From the NCBI GenBank assembly GCA_029976695.1, contig JARQTN010000078.1, positions 59,564-123,563 on the forward strand: DNA of 64,000 nucleotides, given 5' to 3'. The translations under genes were made by a program, and so were the position numbers. Every line of letters begins with the position of its first letter. The first letter of the stretch is position 1. The notes beneath the pieces were generated by a model. The model was not told where the DNA came from. It saw only the letters and a program-made list of their open reading frames with translations, and did no database searches. This document shows, in pieces, positions 56,900 to 64,000 of this stretch. Source of the stretch: Lewinellaceae bacterium (GTDB taxonomy: Bacteria > Bacteroidota > Bacteroidia > Chitinophagales > Saprospiraceae).

Positions 56900-57697
56900 T
56901 CATTCCCCGTAATAATGCTTCCGGATCACATCCAGGGCATGCATATCCAGGTGTCCGTTCCCTGCGATGATCCTTGTCGCGTCAGAGGTGATCTGGTTAC
57001 CCATAAAATCCATGACCTGGCCGCCGGCTTCCCTGACAAGGACCACGCCTGCCGCAATATCCCAGAGGTTGAGGGTTGTTTCATAAAACAGGTCCATCTT
57101 GCCGCTTGCCACATAGGTCATGTCGAGCGCTGCACTCCCCAGGCGCCTGATCCCCCTGGTCGAACGAAGAAAGGTATTCAGGATCGATACCAGTTCCGGA
57201 AGCTCCTCCCTGGAGTCATAAGGGAAACCGGTTGCGATCACAGCTTCGTGCAATTTGCTGGTCTTGCTGGTCCGGATCTGTCCTTCATTGCAGAATGCCC
57301 CGCCGCCCGCATGCGCATGATAGGTATCTTTTTGCATCACATCGACCACAACGCCGAGAAGGTAGTCATCATCCTTTTTCAAAGCGACAGATACACTGAA
57401 GACCGGGATGCCCTGGAGGAAATTTGTCGTGCCATCGAGCGGATCAATAACCCACACAAGGGGATCTGACGAGTTGTTCACCGTGTCCTCTTCAGTGATA
57501 AAACCCGCTTCTGGCAACAGGATGTTCAGTTTATCCACCAGCATTTTTTCAGCGGTCTTGTCGACATAACTGACCAGGCTGTTTTCGGATTTCACCTCAG
57601 CCTCAAAAGCGGTTACCTTGCCCACATTGGCACGAATGAAGTCTGCCGCATCATTGGCAATATGCATGACTTCGCGGGTAAGATGTGATAAGTCCAT
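56900..57697 (-). CDS. Inositol monophosphatase family protein
   Basis: 265 residues. Metal-binding residues in EEDTV, VIDPLDGTTNFLQGIP and DIAAGVVLVREAGG are intact. Hydrolyses inositol phosphate, or in other family members NADP or fructose 1,6-bisphosphate (SuhB-like). Because Gfo/Idh/MocA cyclitol-like enzymes occur in the window, a role with inositol is possible but not proven. Confidence 0.92.
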   Translation of the reverse strand: MDLSHLTREVMHIANDAADFIRANVGKVTAFEAEVKSENSLVSYVDKTAEKMLVDKLNILLPEAGFITEEDTVNNSSDPLVWVIDPLDGTTNFLQGIPVFSVSVALKKDDDYLLGVVVDVMQKDTYHAHAGGGAFCNEGQIRTSKTSKLHEAVIATGFPYDSREELPELVSILNTFLRSTRGIRRLGSAALDMTYVASGKMDLFYETTLNLWDIAAGVVLVREAGGQVMDFMGNQITSDATRIIAGNGHLDMHALDVIRKHYYGE

Positions 57698-57723
57698 GAA
57701 GTGCTATGATTCTTTAAAAATAA

Positions 57724-57748
57724 AGGGCCAGCAATACCTGCTGACCCT
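57724..57748 (-). terminator. Terminator of the NifU-like gene
   Basis: Minus strand: AGGGTCAGCA / TGCTGGCCCT, a 10-base stem with one T-G pair and a 5-base loop, followed by TTTATTTTT. It lies directly after the nfu stop and before the inositol monophosphatase gene, so the two genes are separate transcripts. Confidence 0.75.
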
Positions 57749-57771
57749 GTTTTACTTTAAATGCTTTTCGA

Positions 57772-58383
57772 TTATCCCATCTCAGAAACGACTTCCTTCA
57801 CTTCAGGGATCATGCGCATCAACATGCCTTCGATTCCTGCCTTGAGGGTAACCGTACTGGAAGGACAACCGCTGCAGGCACCCTGCATGATCAACGTAAC
57901 CACGCCGTTGTGAAAAGACTTGAATTCAATATTGCCACCATCCATTTCCACGGCCGGTTTTACATAGGTCTCGATCAGATCCTTGATCTTTTGGACGATT
58001 TCGCTGTCTTCCGTGGAATAGTCATAGGAAGCTTTGCGTGCCGCCTCAACCTTTTCCATTTCTTCCTCAAATCCTTCATTGAGGATCTTGCCTTCGTTAT
58101 TGATGTAGTCCTTGATATATTCTTTCAACTTCAGCATGATATCTTCCCATGCATAGTTAAACTCCTTTGTGACCGTCACGAAGTTGTTGCAGATGTATAC
58201 CCCTTTTACATAGGGAAACGAAAACAGTGAGGTCGCCAGCGGGGACCACTTCTCTGCCAGTTCCTTGTCCCTGAAGTCGGCGGTACCTTTATATAACATC
58301 CGGTTTGTCACGAATTTGAGTGATTCCGGGTTAGGGGTTTGCTCCGTGTAAAGCATGATTGGGCTCTTGGTTACTGTTTCCAT
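57772..58383 (-). CDS. NifU-family iron-sulfur scaffold protein
   Basis: 203 residues. An N-terminal Nfu domain (LYTEQTPNPESLKFVTNR) and a C-terminal NifU domain with the CSGC cluster motif (QGACSGCPSSTVTLK). It acts as an Fe-S carrier for client proteins. An upstream -7 element TACCTTTG is present, so it is monocistronic and ends at its own terminator. Confidence 0.94.
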   Translation of the reverse strand: METVTKSPIMLYTEQTPNPESLKFVTNRMLYKGTADFRDKELAEKWSPLATSLFSFPYVKGVYICNNFVTVTKEFNYAWEDIMLKLKEYIKDYINNEGKILNEGFEEEMEKVEAARKASYDYSTEDSEIVQKIKDLIETYVKPAVEMDGGNIEFKSFHNGVVTLIMQGACSGCPSSTVTLKAGIEGMLMRMIPEVKEVVSEMG

Positions 58384-58440
58384 TCTTCTTACATTTTTAG
58401 ATCCGTAACTGTTTAAATGTTCAATATCCCAAAGAGTTCA

Positions 58441-58448
58441 CAAAGGTA
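58441..58448 (-). promoter_or_regulatory. -7 element of the NifU-like gene
   Basis: TACCTTTG on the minus strand, an exact TAnnTTTG, about 60 bases before the start. A TGG 22 bases upstream may be a weak -33 element. Confidence 0.55.
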
Positions 58449-58520
58449 GGGAAAAATTGAGGCCCGTGGACCATGGAAAAGTTGGAAGGTACCAGGAAAG
58501 AGAGTGAGATTTTCCGGGAT

Positions 58521-59411
58521 TTAAAGCATGACCAGCTCCTCAAACTGGAAAAAAGTGTCCAGGCCTTTTTTGTTGAAGTATGCACGCGTGTCATCCATAC
58601 CCCGGTCACTTGTGACGAGGACAAAATCCCCGCCCCAGGCGCCGAGTGACTTGACGGTACCCCAGAAATCATTGAAAAACCGGGCTTTTACAGGTTCGAT
58701 CTTCAGGATAGCAGAAAGGATACCTTCGTGGGCGATCATCAGTTTCTCAAAATCCGATAGCGTTTTAGAGCCGATCACTTCAGATGTCAAATCGGTTAAT
58801 TCCGGGATGGCCCCATTGAGATTCTTTTTCCTTTTGAAATAGTGCTTGATCGCTTCCTGGCTGCTTTGTTTTTTACCCAGGTGCACCAGGTAAAGTTGGT
58901 CCTTGAATGCGGGGTTAAAGTCCACGGATTCGACACTCAGGGATTCTTTGCCAAGCTGGTACAGGATCGGGCCTTCTGCGTCTGCGCAAGCCACATCATA
59001 CCCCGAACCGCCAAAGCTGTCGAAAAGCAGGTAATATGGATTTACTTCCGCCCATTCAGCCAGGCAGGCGACCAGTGTGGAACTCGACCCAAGCCCCCAG
59101 TCAAGGTCAAAATCGAGGTAGGTTTCGACTATGTATTTCTTCCAGCGCGAAAGGAAATCCCCATCCTGGCGGCAAACGGCACGCAGTAATGACTTCAGGC
59201 TTTTGGCGACCTTCTTGTCTGAGGATTCCATAATGTCGAATCCCATCAGGTCGAACTTTGCCTCGAACCAGATATTCCCGAACCGGTCATGGCTTTTCCA
59301 GATCAGTTCGGAGCCCGGGCGTTCCTTGACATTCAGGCTTTGTCCAAGTTTGCACGGAACGGCAAGGACCCTTGCCCCGTCGAGCACGAGGTATTCACCC
59401 GTCAACAACAA
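58521..59411 (-). CDS. GHMP kinase, GYDIA type (mevalonate-pathway-like)
   Basis: The coding frame extends beyond the first ordinary start: TTG at 59411 gives MLLTGEYLVL, but the same frame upstream encodes YRANGK just before it, a sequence expected at the N-terminus of the family (ANGKLLLTGEY). No ATG or GTG precedes it before an in-frame stop at 59502-59504; only ATT (59447) or ATC (59441) could start there. The body shows the ATP loop GLGSSSTL, GGSGYDVACAD (the GYDIA motif) and a C-terminal GAWGGDFVL. It lies in a mevalonate gene cluster, so it may phosphorylate a mevalonate derivative. Confidence 0.85.
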   Translation of the reverse strand: MLLTGEYLVLDGARVLAVPCKLGQSLNVKERPGSELIWKSHDRFGNIWFEAKFDLMGFDIMESSDKKVAKSLKSLLRAVCRQDGDFLSRWKKYIVETYLDFDLDWGLGSSSTLVACLAEWAEVNPYYLLFDSFGGSGYDVACADAEGPILYQLGKESLSVESVDFNPAFKDQLYLVHLGKKQSSQEAIKHYFKRKKNLNGAIPELTDLTSEVIGSKTLSDFEKLMIAHEGILSAILKIEPVKARFFNDFWGTVKSLGAWGGDFVLVTSDRGMDDTRAYFNKKGLDTFFQFEELVML

Positions 59412-59493
59412 TTTCCCGTTTGCTCGATAGTGATGTTTGATATAAATAGCATTTAGGGGGTCAGAAAAATGATGCGATTTTCGGGAAAAAAAA

Positions 59494-59510
59494 TTTACTG
59501 ATCAAGTAAA
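59494..59510 (-). terminator. Weak terminator between HMG-CoA reductase and GHMP kinase
   Basis: Palindromic stem TTTACT / AGTAAA around TGATC on the minus strand, followed by eight T. The stem is short, so termination is uncertain. If it works it would separate the GHMP kinase gene from the HMG-CoA reductase transcript. Confidence 0.4.
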
Positions 59511-59563
59511 TACATCCGAAATGTAGTCAAAATTTATATATATAAAAAATGATAAAGTGTTAA

Positions 59564-60931
59564 TTAACTCCAGGCCGGATCGGGGTTGTCCGGGCTGACC
59601 CTGATTTTCCGGGTGCGCAGATTCTCGATGAATTCCCGCACCTTCTGAAATGATACGGTTTCCGTGTCAAAATATTCGATTGCGGCTTCTTTTTCCACCG
59701 GGGTCGCTTTCAGCTGGTTCAGGATATTTCCCAGGTGCATGCGCATGTGTCCCTTCTGGATGCCGGTGGTGACCAATGAGCGGATCGCAGCGAAATTCTG
59801 CGCCAGTCCTGTAGCTGCAATGATGCACATCAGTTCGCGGGCATCCGGGTGGCCCAGCAATTCAAAGCTCCTTTTTGCCACGGGATGCAGCGATGTCAGC
59901 CCCCCAACCGTGCCCACCGCGATCGGGACACGGAGGGAAAAGCGAAAGATCCCGTCGGTGATGCTGCAATCACTCAATCCACGGTACTGCCCGTCCCGGG
60001 AAGCATAGGTATGCCCGTCCGCCTCGATCGCCCTGAAGTCGTTTCCGGTAGCGATGACGACCGCATCGATCCCGTTGAAGATCCCCTTGTTGTGCGTTGT
60101 CGCCCGGTACGGGTCGATCTTTGCAATACGGACAGCTTTACAGAAGCGGCGGGCAAGGTCGTGCGGCGTAAATTTTCCGGATGAGGATCCCAGGTCCTCA
60201 ACCGGGCACTCCACCCATGCTTCCACCAGGCAGTCCGGTGTGTAATTGGAGAGGATGGACATGAGTACATCCACCTCCCTTTCAGAGGGGTCGAAATCTT
60301 CCTGTGCAAGCATGAACTTGTCAAGTGTCCGGGCGGCCTGCTCGAGTACAGAATTGATGAAGTTTGCACCCATTGAATCCCGGGTCTCGAAGTAGAACAT
60401 CAGCTGGTAATAATTCGCCATCTGGCCCGTAAAATCCTTCAGTTCAATTCGCCGGACACCGCCTCCACGGGCATTCATGTTCCTGCAGATCGGGGCGATA
60501 TCGCGATTGATGTGCTCGGTCAGCTGGTCAAAGCGGGCCTGGAGCAATTCGGTCCGTCCTGTCCAGAGGAAATGGATGTGGCCGATTTTCTCGGTGTCGA
60601 TGATCCGGGCATGAAAACCTCCCCGGGTCAGCCAGTATTTGGCTGCACTGGAAGCGGCGGCCACGACACTGCTTTCCTCCGTGACCATTGGTACGGCATA
60701 ATGCTTTCCGTTCAGCAGGAAGTTGGGCGCGACACTGTAGGGCAGGACGTAGTTGCTGATGGAGTTTTCGCTGATCCCGTCCAGGATCTGCTGGTGTTCT
60801 TCATTGTCCAGCCAGTAACTCTTGAGCTCGCGCATGACATTCTCCGGATCCTTGAAGAAGTTGTCCACGATCCAACTGATTTTCCCTCTCTTTGAGAGCT
60901 TCGAAAAACCACTGATTGTCTTTTTTTCCAT
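59564..60931 (-). CDS. HMG-CoA reductase (class II)
   Basis: 455 residues. Class II markers: TEESSVVAAAS, GDFT(G)-type KDFTGQMANYYQL, the NADH-site region SDCSITDGIFRFSLRVPIAVGTVGG and the C-terminal KGHMRMHLGN with the catalytic His. Reduces HMG-CoA to mevalonate. It follows the type 2 IPP isomerase by 4 bases and is in one transcript with it. Confidence 0.94.
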   Translation of the reverse strand: MEKKTISGFSKLSKRGKISWIVDNFFKDPENVMRELKSYWLDNEEHQQILDGISENSISNYVLPYSVAPNFLLNGKHYAVPMVTEESSVVAAASSAAKYWLTRGGFHARIIDTEKIGHIHFLWTGRTELLQARFDQLTEHINRDIAPICRNMNARGGGVRRIELKDFTGQMANYYQLMFYFETRDSMGANFINSVLEQAARTLDKFMLAQEDFDPSEREVDVLMSILSNYTPDCLVEAWVECPVEDLGSSSGKFTPHDLARRFCKAVRIAKIDPYRATTHNKGIFNGIDAVVIATGNDFRAIEADGHTYASRDGQYRGLSDCSITDGIFRFSLRVPIAVGTVGGLTSLHPVAKRSFELLGHPDARELMCIIAATGLAQNFAAIRSLVTTGIQKGHMRMHLGNILNQLKATPVEKEAAIEYFDTETVSFQKVREFIENLRTRKIRVSPDNPDPAWS

Positions 60932-60935
60932 GAGC

Positions 60936-61958
60936 CTAAGTCACGCGCAAAAAAGCCCTGGCCACCCTCAGTCCTTCAATTTGGGCCCGGACAAATGCGC
61001 TGAGTTCTTCATAATCACCGCGTGCGTGCTTTAAAAAGGTACTTGCCTGACCATAAACGCCATTCAAATTTAGCTTATTCACGAGATAATACCCATCAAG
61101 GAAGGTTTTTACACCCCCTGAAATGATGATTTCCCTGCAGAGGACTTGCTGCTCGTTTTGTGTCCACAGTTCGTTGATGAAATTGGTCATTTCGTACGCA
61201 TCGTGTCCGACCAGGGCAAGTGGTCCGTAGATTTCCGCAAACGCCTCATGCGAACGGAGCATTTCCAGCCGCGCAAAGTTCGTGCCTCCATGTGCCGCCA
61301 TTTCGATGGCAGCAAGCGGCAGCCTGAGCAATGCAAGCAGGCTTTCCGGCCCCATGCCCTGCCCGACTTCCTTTACAATGACCTTTACCTGTGAGGCATC
61401 GATCAACCGCCTGATCGTTTCGACCGGTGGCTTCTTGATCCGGTCCCCTTCAGGCTGAAGCCATTCCTGCATGGGGTTGACATGGATGATCAGCCCGTCG
61501 GCCCTCAGTTTGTCTACGAGGTCCTCGATTTCCCGGATGCGGTTTTGTTCAATGAGTTGTTCTACCTGGGCGATTCCCAGGTTGGCGTACAGTGGAAGGT
61601 GATCGCCGATCAGGTCACGCACATCGAAATCTGATAGCCGCTCATCCGACTCCAGGAGCATGCGGCAGGATCCGAGGCCCATGCCCAGGCCGTATTCACC
61701 GCAAACCCGCGCCAGGTGGTGGTTGATATGGCGCGCATGGTCGGTGCCCCCCGTCATGCTTGAAACCCATACAGGCGCCTGCATCTTTTTACCCAGGAAG
61801 GTCAGGGACAGGTCCACATCCTCTGCCGGGTGAGCCGCAAGTACGGGTTCATAGCGGAACCGCCTGTCGATCTTTCCCGCATCAATGGCACTTTTAAAGG
61901 CGAGGTCAATATGGTCAGCCTTCCTTTGACCGGCTGTGGGGTCTCCTGAATTTTCCAT
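60936..61958 (-). CDS. fni: Type 2 isopentenyl-diphosphate isomerase (FMN)
   Basis: 340 residues. FMN-binding TIM barrel: SSMTGGTDHARHINHHLARV, EYGLGMGLGSCRMLL, HVNPMQEWLQPEGDR, VKEVGQGMGPES, AAHGGTNFARLE. Isomerises IPP and DMAPP. Starts the mevalonate operon fni-hmgR(-GHMP). A promoter with perfect -33 and -7 elements lies upstream. Confidence 0.95.
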   Translation of the reverse strand: MENSGDPTAGQRKADHIDLAFKSAIDAGKIDRRFRYEPVLAAHPAEDVDLSLTFLGKKMQAPVWVSSMTGGTDHARHINHHLARVCGEYGLGMGLGSCRMLLESDERLSDFDVRDLIGDHLPLYANLGIAQVEQLIEQNRIREIEDLVDKLRADGLIIHVNPMQEWLQPEGDRIKKPPVETIRRLIDASQVKVIVKEVGQGMGPESLLALLRLPLAAIEMAAHGGTNFARLEMLRSHEAFAEIYGPLALVGHDAYEMTNFINELWTQNEQQVLCREIIISGGVKTFLDGYYLVNKLNLNGVYGQASTFLKHARGDYEELSAFVRAQIEGLRVARAFLRVT

Positions 61959-62009
61959 TTATATCTGTCTTGTGCGTGTCTTTGCCAACCCAAAATCAAC
62001 AATCACCCG

Positions 62010-62040
62010 CAAAATTAGTTTTCCCCACCTGTTTTCCCAA
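62010..62040 (-). promoter_or_regulatory. Promoter of the mevalonate operon (fni)
   Basis: TTG (62038-62040), 20 bases, TAATTTTG (62010-62017) on the minus strand, a perfect Bacteroidota promoter about 52 bases before the fni start. It is divergent from the rplM promoter, so the mevalonate and ribosomal protein operons share a 327-base control region. Confidence 0.75.
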
Positions 62041-62209
62041 AAAGCGGGCTTTCAGGCAAGGTGGAAACGGGCTGTCAGAAAGACTTAGAATTGGTGCCTG
62101 GAAGAATTGGATCTCCCCCCGAATCGGACAGTGTGCATTTTTTTGTGCGATATTCCAACTGATTATCAGTGTGTTGTAAAAGCGCTTCGTGCTTTTTTCA
62201 TGTTTTTGC

Positions 62210-62240
62210 TTGGGAAATGAAGAAAAGAAATCTACTTTTG
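62210..62240 (+). promoter_or_regulatory. Promoter of the rplM-rpsI operon
   Basis: TTG (62210-62212), 20 bases, TACTTTTG (62233-62240), a perfect Bacteroidota promoter 46 bases before the rplM start, with the CAC that often follows in this phylum. Confidence 0.8.
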
Positions 62241-62285
62241 CACACGCTTTTGAAAAAGCGATTGTTTAATCGAAAATCGAGTGTT

Positions 62286-62729
62286 GTGGACACATTAAGT
62301 TATAAGACAAAATCGGCCCGCAAAGAGGATGTCCAGCATGGTTGGTACATTATCGATGCGGAGGGTGAAACACTGGGCCGGATGGCTTCGAAAATCGCCA
62401 CTGTATTACGCGGCAAGCACAAGCCATCATACACACCTCATGTGGACTGCGGAGATCACGTGATCGTTGTAAATGCAGGCAAAGTGAGGCTGACAGGATC
62501 TAAAATGGAGCAGAAGGAGTATCTCCGCTATTCAGGTTACCCGGGAGGGCAGAAGAGTGAAACGCTCAGGCACTTGCTCAACAGAAAACCGGAGATCGTA
62601 GTCGAGAATGCTGTGAAAGGCATGCTGCCGAAAAACAAGCTCGGCAGGGCCATGTTCAAAAAGCTGTATGTCTACGCGGGAGGCCAGCATCCGCACGCAG
62701 CTCAAAAACCAGAACCTTTCAAATTTTAA
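62286..62729 (+). CDS. rplM: 50S ribosomal protein L13
   Basis: 147 residues from the GTG at 62286 ([13 protein letters not shown]), which matches the usual Bacteroidota start; the frame is open upstream but that region holds the promoter. Conserved blocks: [45 protein letters not shown]. First gene of the rplM-rpsI pair. Confidence 0.97.
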   Translation: MDTLSYKTKSARKEDVQHGWYIIDAEGETLGRMASKIATVLRGKHKPSYTPHVDCGDHVIVVNAGKVRLTGSKMEQKEYLRYSGYPGGQKSETLRHLLNRKPEIVVENAVKGMLPKNKLGRAMFKKLYVYAGGQHPHAAQKPEPFKF

Positions 62730-62735
62730 TCAGAT

Positions 62736-63122
62736 ATGGAAAGTGTAAACGCAATCGGAAGAAGAAAAGCTTCGGTAGCCAGGGTATACCTGACCAACGG
62801 TTCGGGCAATGTGTCCATCAATGGCAAAAAACTTGAAGAATACTTCCCGCAGAAATACATGCAGCTCACCATCGTCGATCCGTTCATTACTGTTGCTGCA
62901 CAAAATCAGTACGACCTCAGGGTGAATGTGAACGGCGGTGGATTCAAGGGACAGGCAGAAGCGATCCGGCTTGCTGTTTCAAGGGCCCTTGTGAAAGTCA
63001 ATGAAGAGCATAAAAAGGCTTTGAAAGACAAAAAGTATATGACCAGGGATGCCCGCGTCGTGGAACGCAAGAAATACGGTAAGCCCAAGGCAAGGAAGAG
63101 CTTCCAGTTCAGCAAGCGTTAA
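62736..63122 (+). CDS. rpsI: 30S ribosomal protein S9
   Basis: 128 residues, MESVNAIGRRKASVARVYL at the start and KARKSFQFSKR at the end, the conserved tail that reaches the P-site tRNA. Six bases after rplM. Confidence 0.98.
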   Translation: MESVNAIGRRKASVARVYLTNGSGNVSINGKKLEEYFPQKYMQLTIVDPFITVAAQNQYDLRVNVNGGGFKGQAEAIRLAVSRALVKVNEEHKKALKDKKYMTRDARVVERKKYGKPKARKSFQFSKR

Positions 63123-63152
63123 TATTGTAAAACTACTTAACTCAACATACAG

Positions 63153-63884
63153 ATGGAAAAACCTGTATATAAAGACCTGCTTGAGGCGGGTGTTCATTTT
63201 GGCCACCTCAGAAGGAAATGGAATCCCAACATGCGTCCATATATTTTTATGGAGAAGAAAGGGATCCATATCATTGACCTGAACCGCACGGCAGAATCCC
63301 TGGAGGAAGCTGCGAACGCGATCAAATCCATTGCAAAGTCAGGGCGCAAGATCATGTATATCGCGACCAAGAAACAGGCCCGCGAAATCGTTTCCAAAGC
63401 GGCACGTTCAGTTGGGATGCCCTATGTCACTGAGCGGTGGCTTGGCGGGATGATGACCAACTTCTCTACCATTCGGAGGTCCGTGAAAAAAATGCAGAAT
63501 ATCGATACGATGCTCAATGACGGCACGTTGAGCAGTGTCACGAAAAAGGAAAGGCTGACCCTGACGCGTGAACGGAACAAGCTTGAAAAGGTACTTGGGG
63601 GTATCGCCAACCTGAACCGGCTTCCGGCTGCCGTTTTCATCGTGGATATCTCACATGAGCACATCGCGTTGGCTGAATCAAAAAAACTCGGCCTACGCAC
63701 ATTCGCCATGGTGGATACCAACAGTGACCCGAATGAAGTGGATTTTGCGATTCCTGCTAATGACGATGCGTCCAAGTCCATTGAGTTTATCACAAACTAT
63801 ATGACAAAGGCGATCAAGGAAGGCCTTGAAGAGAGGGAAAAGGCAAAAGCAGAAAAAGCAGCTGAAGAAGCCAGTGCATCCTGA
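63153..63884 (+). CDS. rpsB: 30S ribosomal protein S2
   Basis: 243 residues. LLEAGVHFGHLRRKWNPNM and DTNSDPNEVDFAIPANDDA are diagnostic. The C-terminal tail is Lys/Glu/Ala-rich. It is followed by tsf as in most bacteria. Confidence 0.98.
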   Translation: MEKPVYKDLLEAGVHFGHLRRKWNPNMRPYIFMEKKGIHIIDLNRTAESLEEAANAIKSIAKSGRKIMYIATKKQAREIVSKAARSVGMPYVTERWLGGMMTNFSTIRRSVKKMQNIDTMLNDGTLSSVTKKERLTLTRERNKLEKVLGGIANLNRLPAAVFIVDISHEHIALAESKKLGLRTFAMVDTNSDPNEVDFAIPANDDASKSIEFITNYMTKAIKEGLEEREKAKAEKAAEEASAS

Positions 63885-63956
63885 TTGTTTTCCCCTTGGG
63901 GATGATCATGGGAATTCAGCAAATTTTCATTCAATCATAAAACAAGAATAACTAAA

Positions 63957-64000
63957 ATGAGTATATCAGCACAAGACGTCAAGAAACTGCGTGACATGAC
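63957..64000 (+). CDS. tsf: Elongation factor Ts (start only)
   Basis: The first 14 residues and part of the next codon are in the window (MSISAQDVKKLRDM), cut by the right edge. Position directly after rpsB and the sequence VKKLRDMT support EF-Ts, which recycles EF-Tu. Confidence 0.9.
   Translation, partial: MSISAQDVKKLRDM

Noticed and set aside
62177-62199. AAAAGCGC / GTGCTTTT hairpin before the rplM promoter as a terminator
   Set aside because: There is no upstream plus-strand gene for it to end, and the fni promoter lies on the other strand. It could be a weak hairpin by chance.
1-64000. CRISPR array, insertion sequence, integrase or prophage
   Set aside because: No regularly spaced repeats, transposase or integrase motifs or flanking duplications were seen. 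The repeats at 9342 and 15732 are short and irregular.

Overview
The window is a piece of a Bacteroidota chromosome, roughly half G+C by eye. The phylum call rests on several independent signs: a gliding-motility lipoprotein of the GldH type, a protein with a type IX secretion sorting tail, LytTR two-component signalling, promoters of the TTG-N17-23-TAnnTTTG kind, almost no Shine-Dalgarno sequences, and the gene order HU / TPR / COX24-like mini-protein / RNase G. A mevalonate-pathway cluster and the many DUF1080 and Gfo/Idh/MocA proteins fit a free-living, sugar-degrading member (Saprospiria-like is possible), but the genus cannot be fixed from this sequence.

Layout. 1-9325: a glycoside-oxidation block with a cytochrome c/PA14/propeller/DUF1080 fusion cut by the window edge, a Tat-exported oxidoreductase and a second DUF1080 protein, followed by a lipoprotein-histidine kinase-LytTR regulator operon and a cytosolic oxidoreductase. 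9472-11321: yicC-gmk-apaG. 11590-14654: HU protein, TPR protein, a 31-residue ribosomal mini-protein and RNase G. 14667-27801: mixed housekeeping and envelope genes (glycosyltransferase, pth, DinB, radical SAM, TPR, OmpA, rlmD, a T9SS-secreted sialidase-fold protein, a flippase-like protein, flavin reductase, TlpA). 27890-30175: grpE-dnaJ behind a sigma-54-type promoter, then gldH. 31390-35117: comF, ABC exporter, HtrA protease. 35309-40309: an ECF-like sigma factor with a membrane TPR partner, divergent from an unknown protein plus a TPR-CHAT caspase-fold protein. 40311-48065: ogt and a complete, compact histidine operon hisGDCBHAFI(E) with a leader peptide containing four consecutive His codons and a terminator/antiterminator pair. 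48127-48199: tRNA-Phe. 48360-55529: a degenerate MtfA-like protein, clpB, and a peptidase-propeller-barrel outer-membrane protein. 55551-58383: MacB-like permease, inositol monophosphatase, NifU-type protein. 58521-61958: mevalonate cluster (GHMP kinase, HMG-CoA reductase, type 2 IPP isomerase). 62286-64000: rplM-rpsI-rpsB-tsf, cut by the right edge.

Most operons are tight, with 4-base start/stop overlaps. Stress functions (grpE-dnaJ, clpB, HtrA) are scattered, each with its own control region. The strongest non-gene signals are the his attenuator and the sigma-54-like promoter of grpE. The strongest candidate for an under-described system is the sigma factor / membrane TPR / unknown protein / CHAT neighbourhood. 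No CRISPR array, insertion sequence or prophage was seen.
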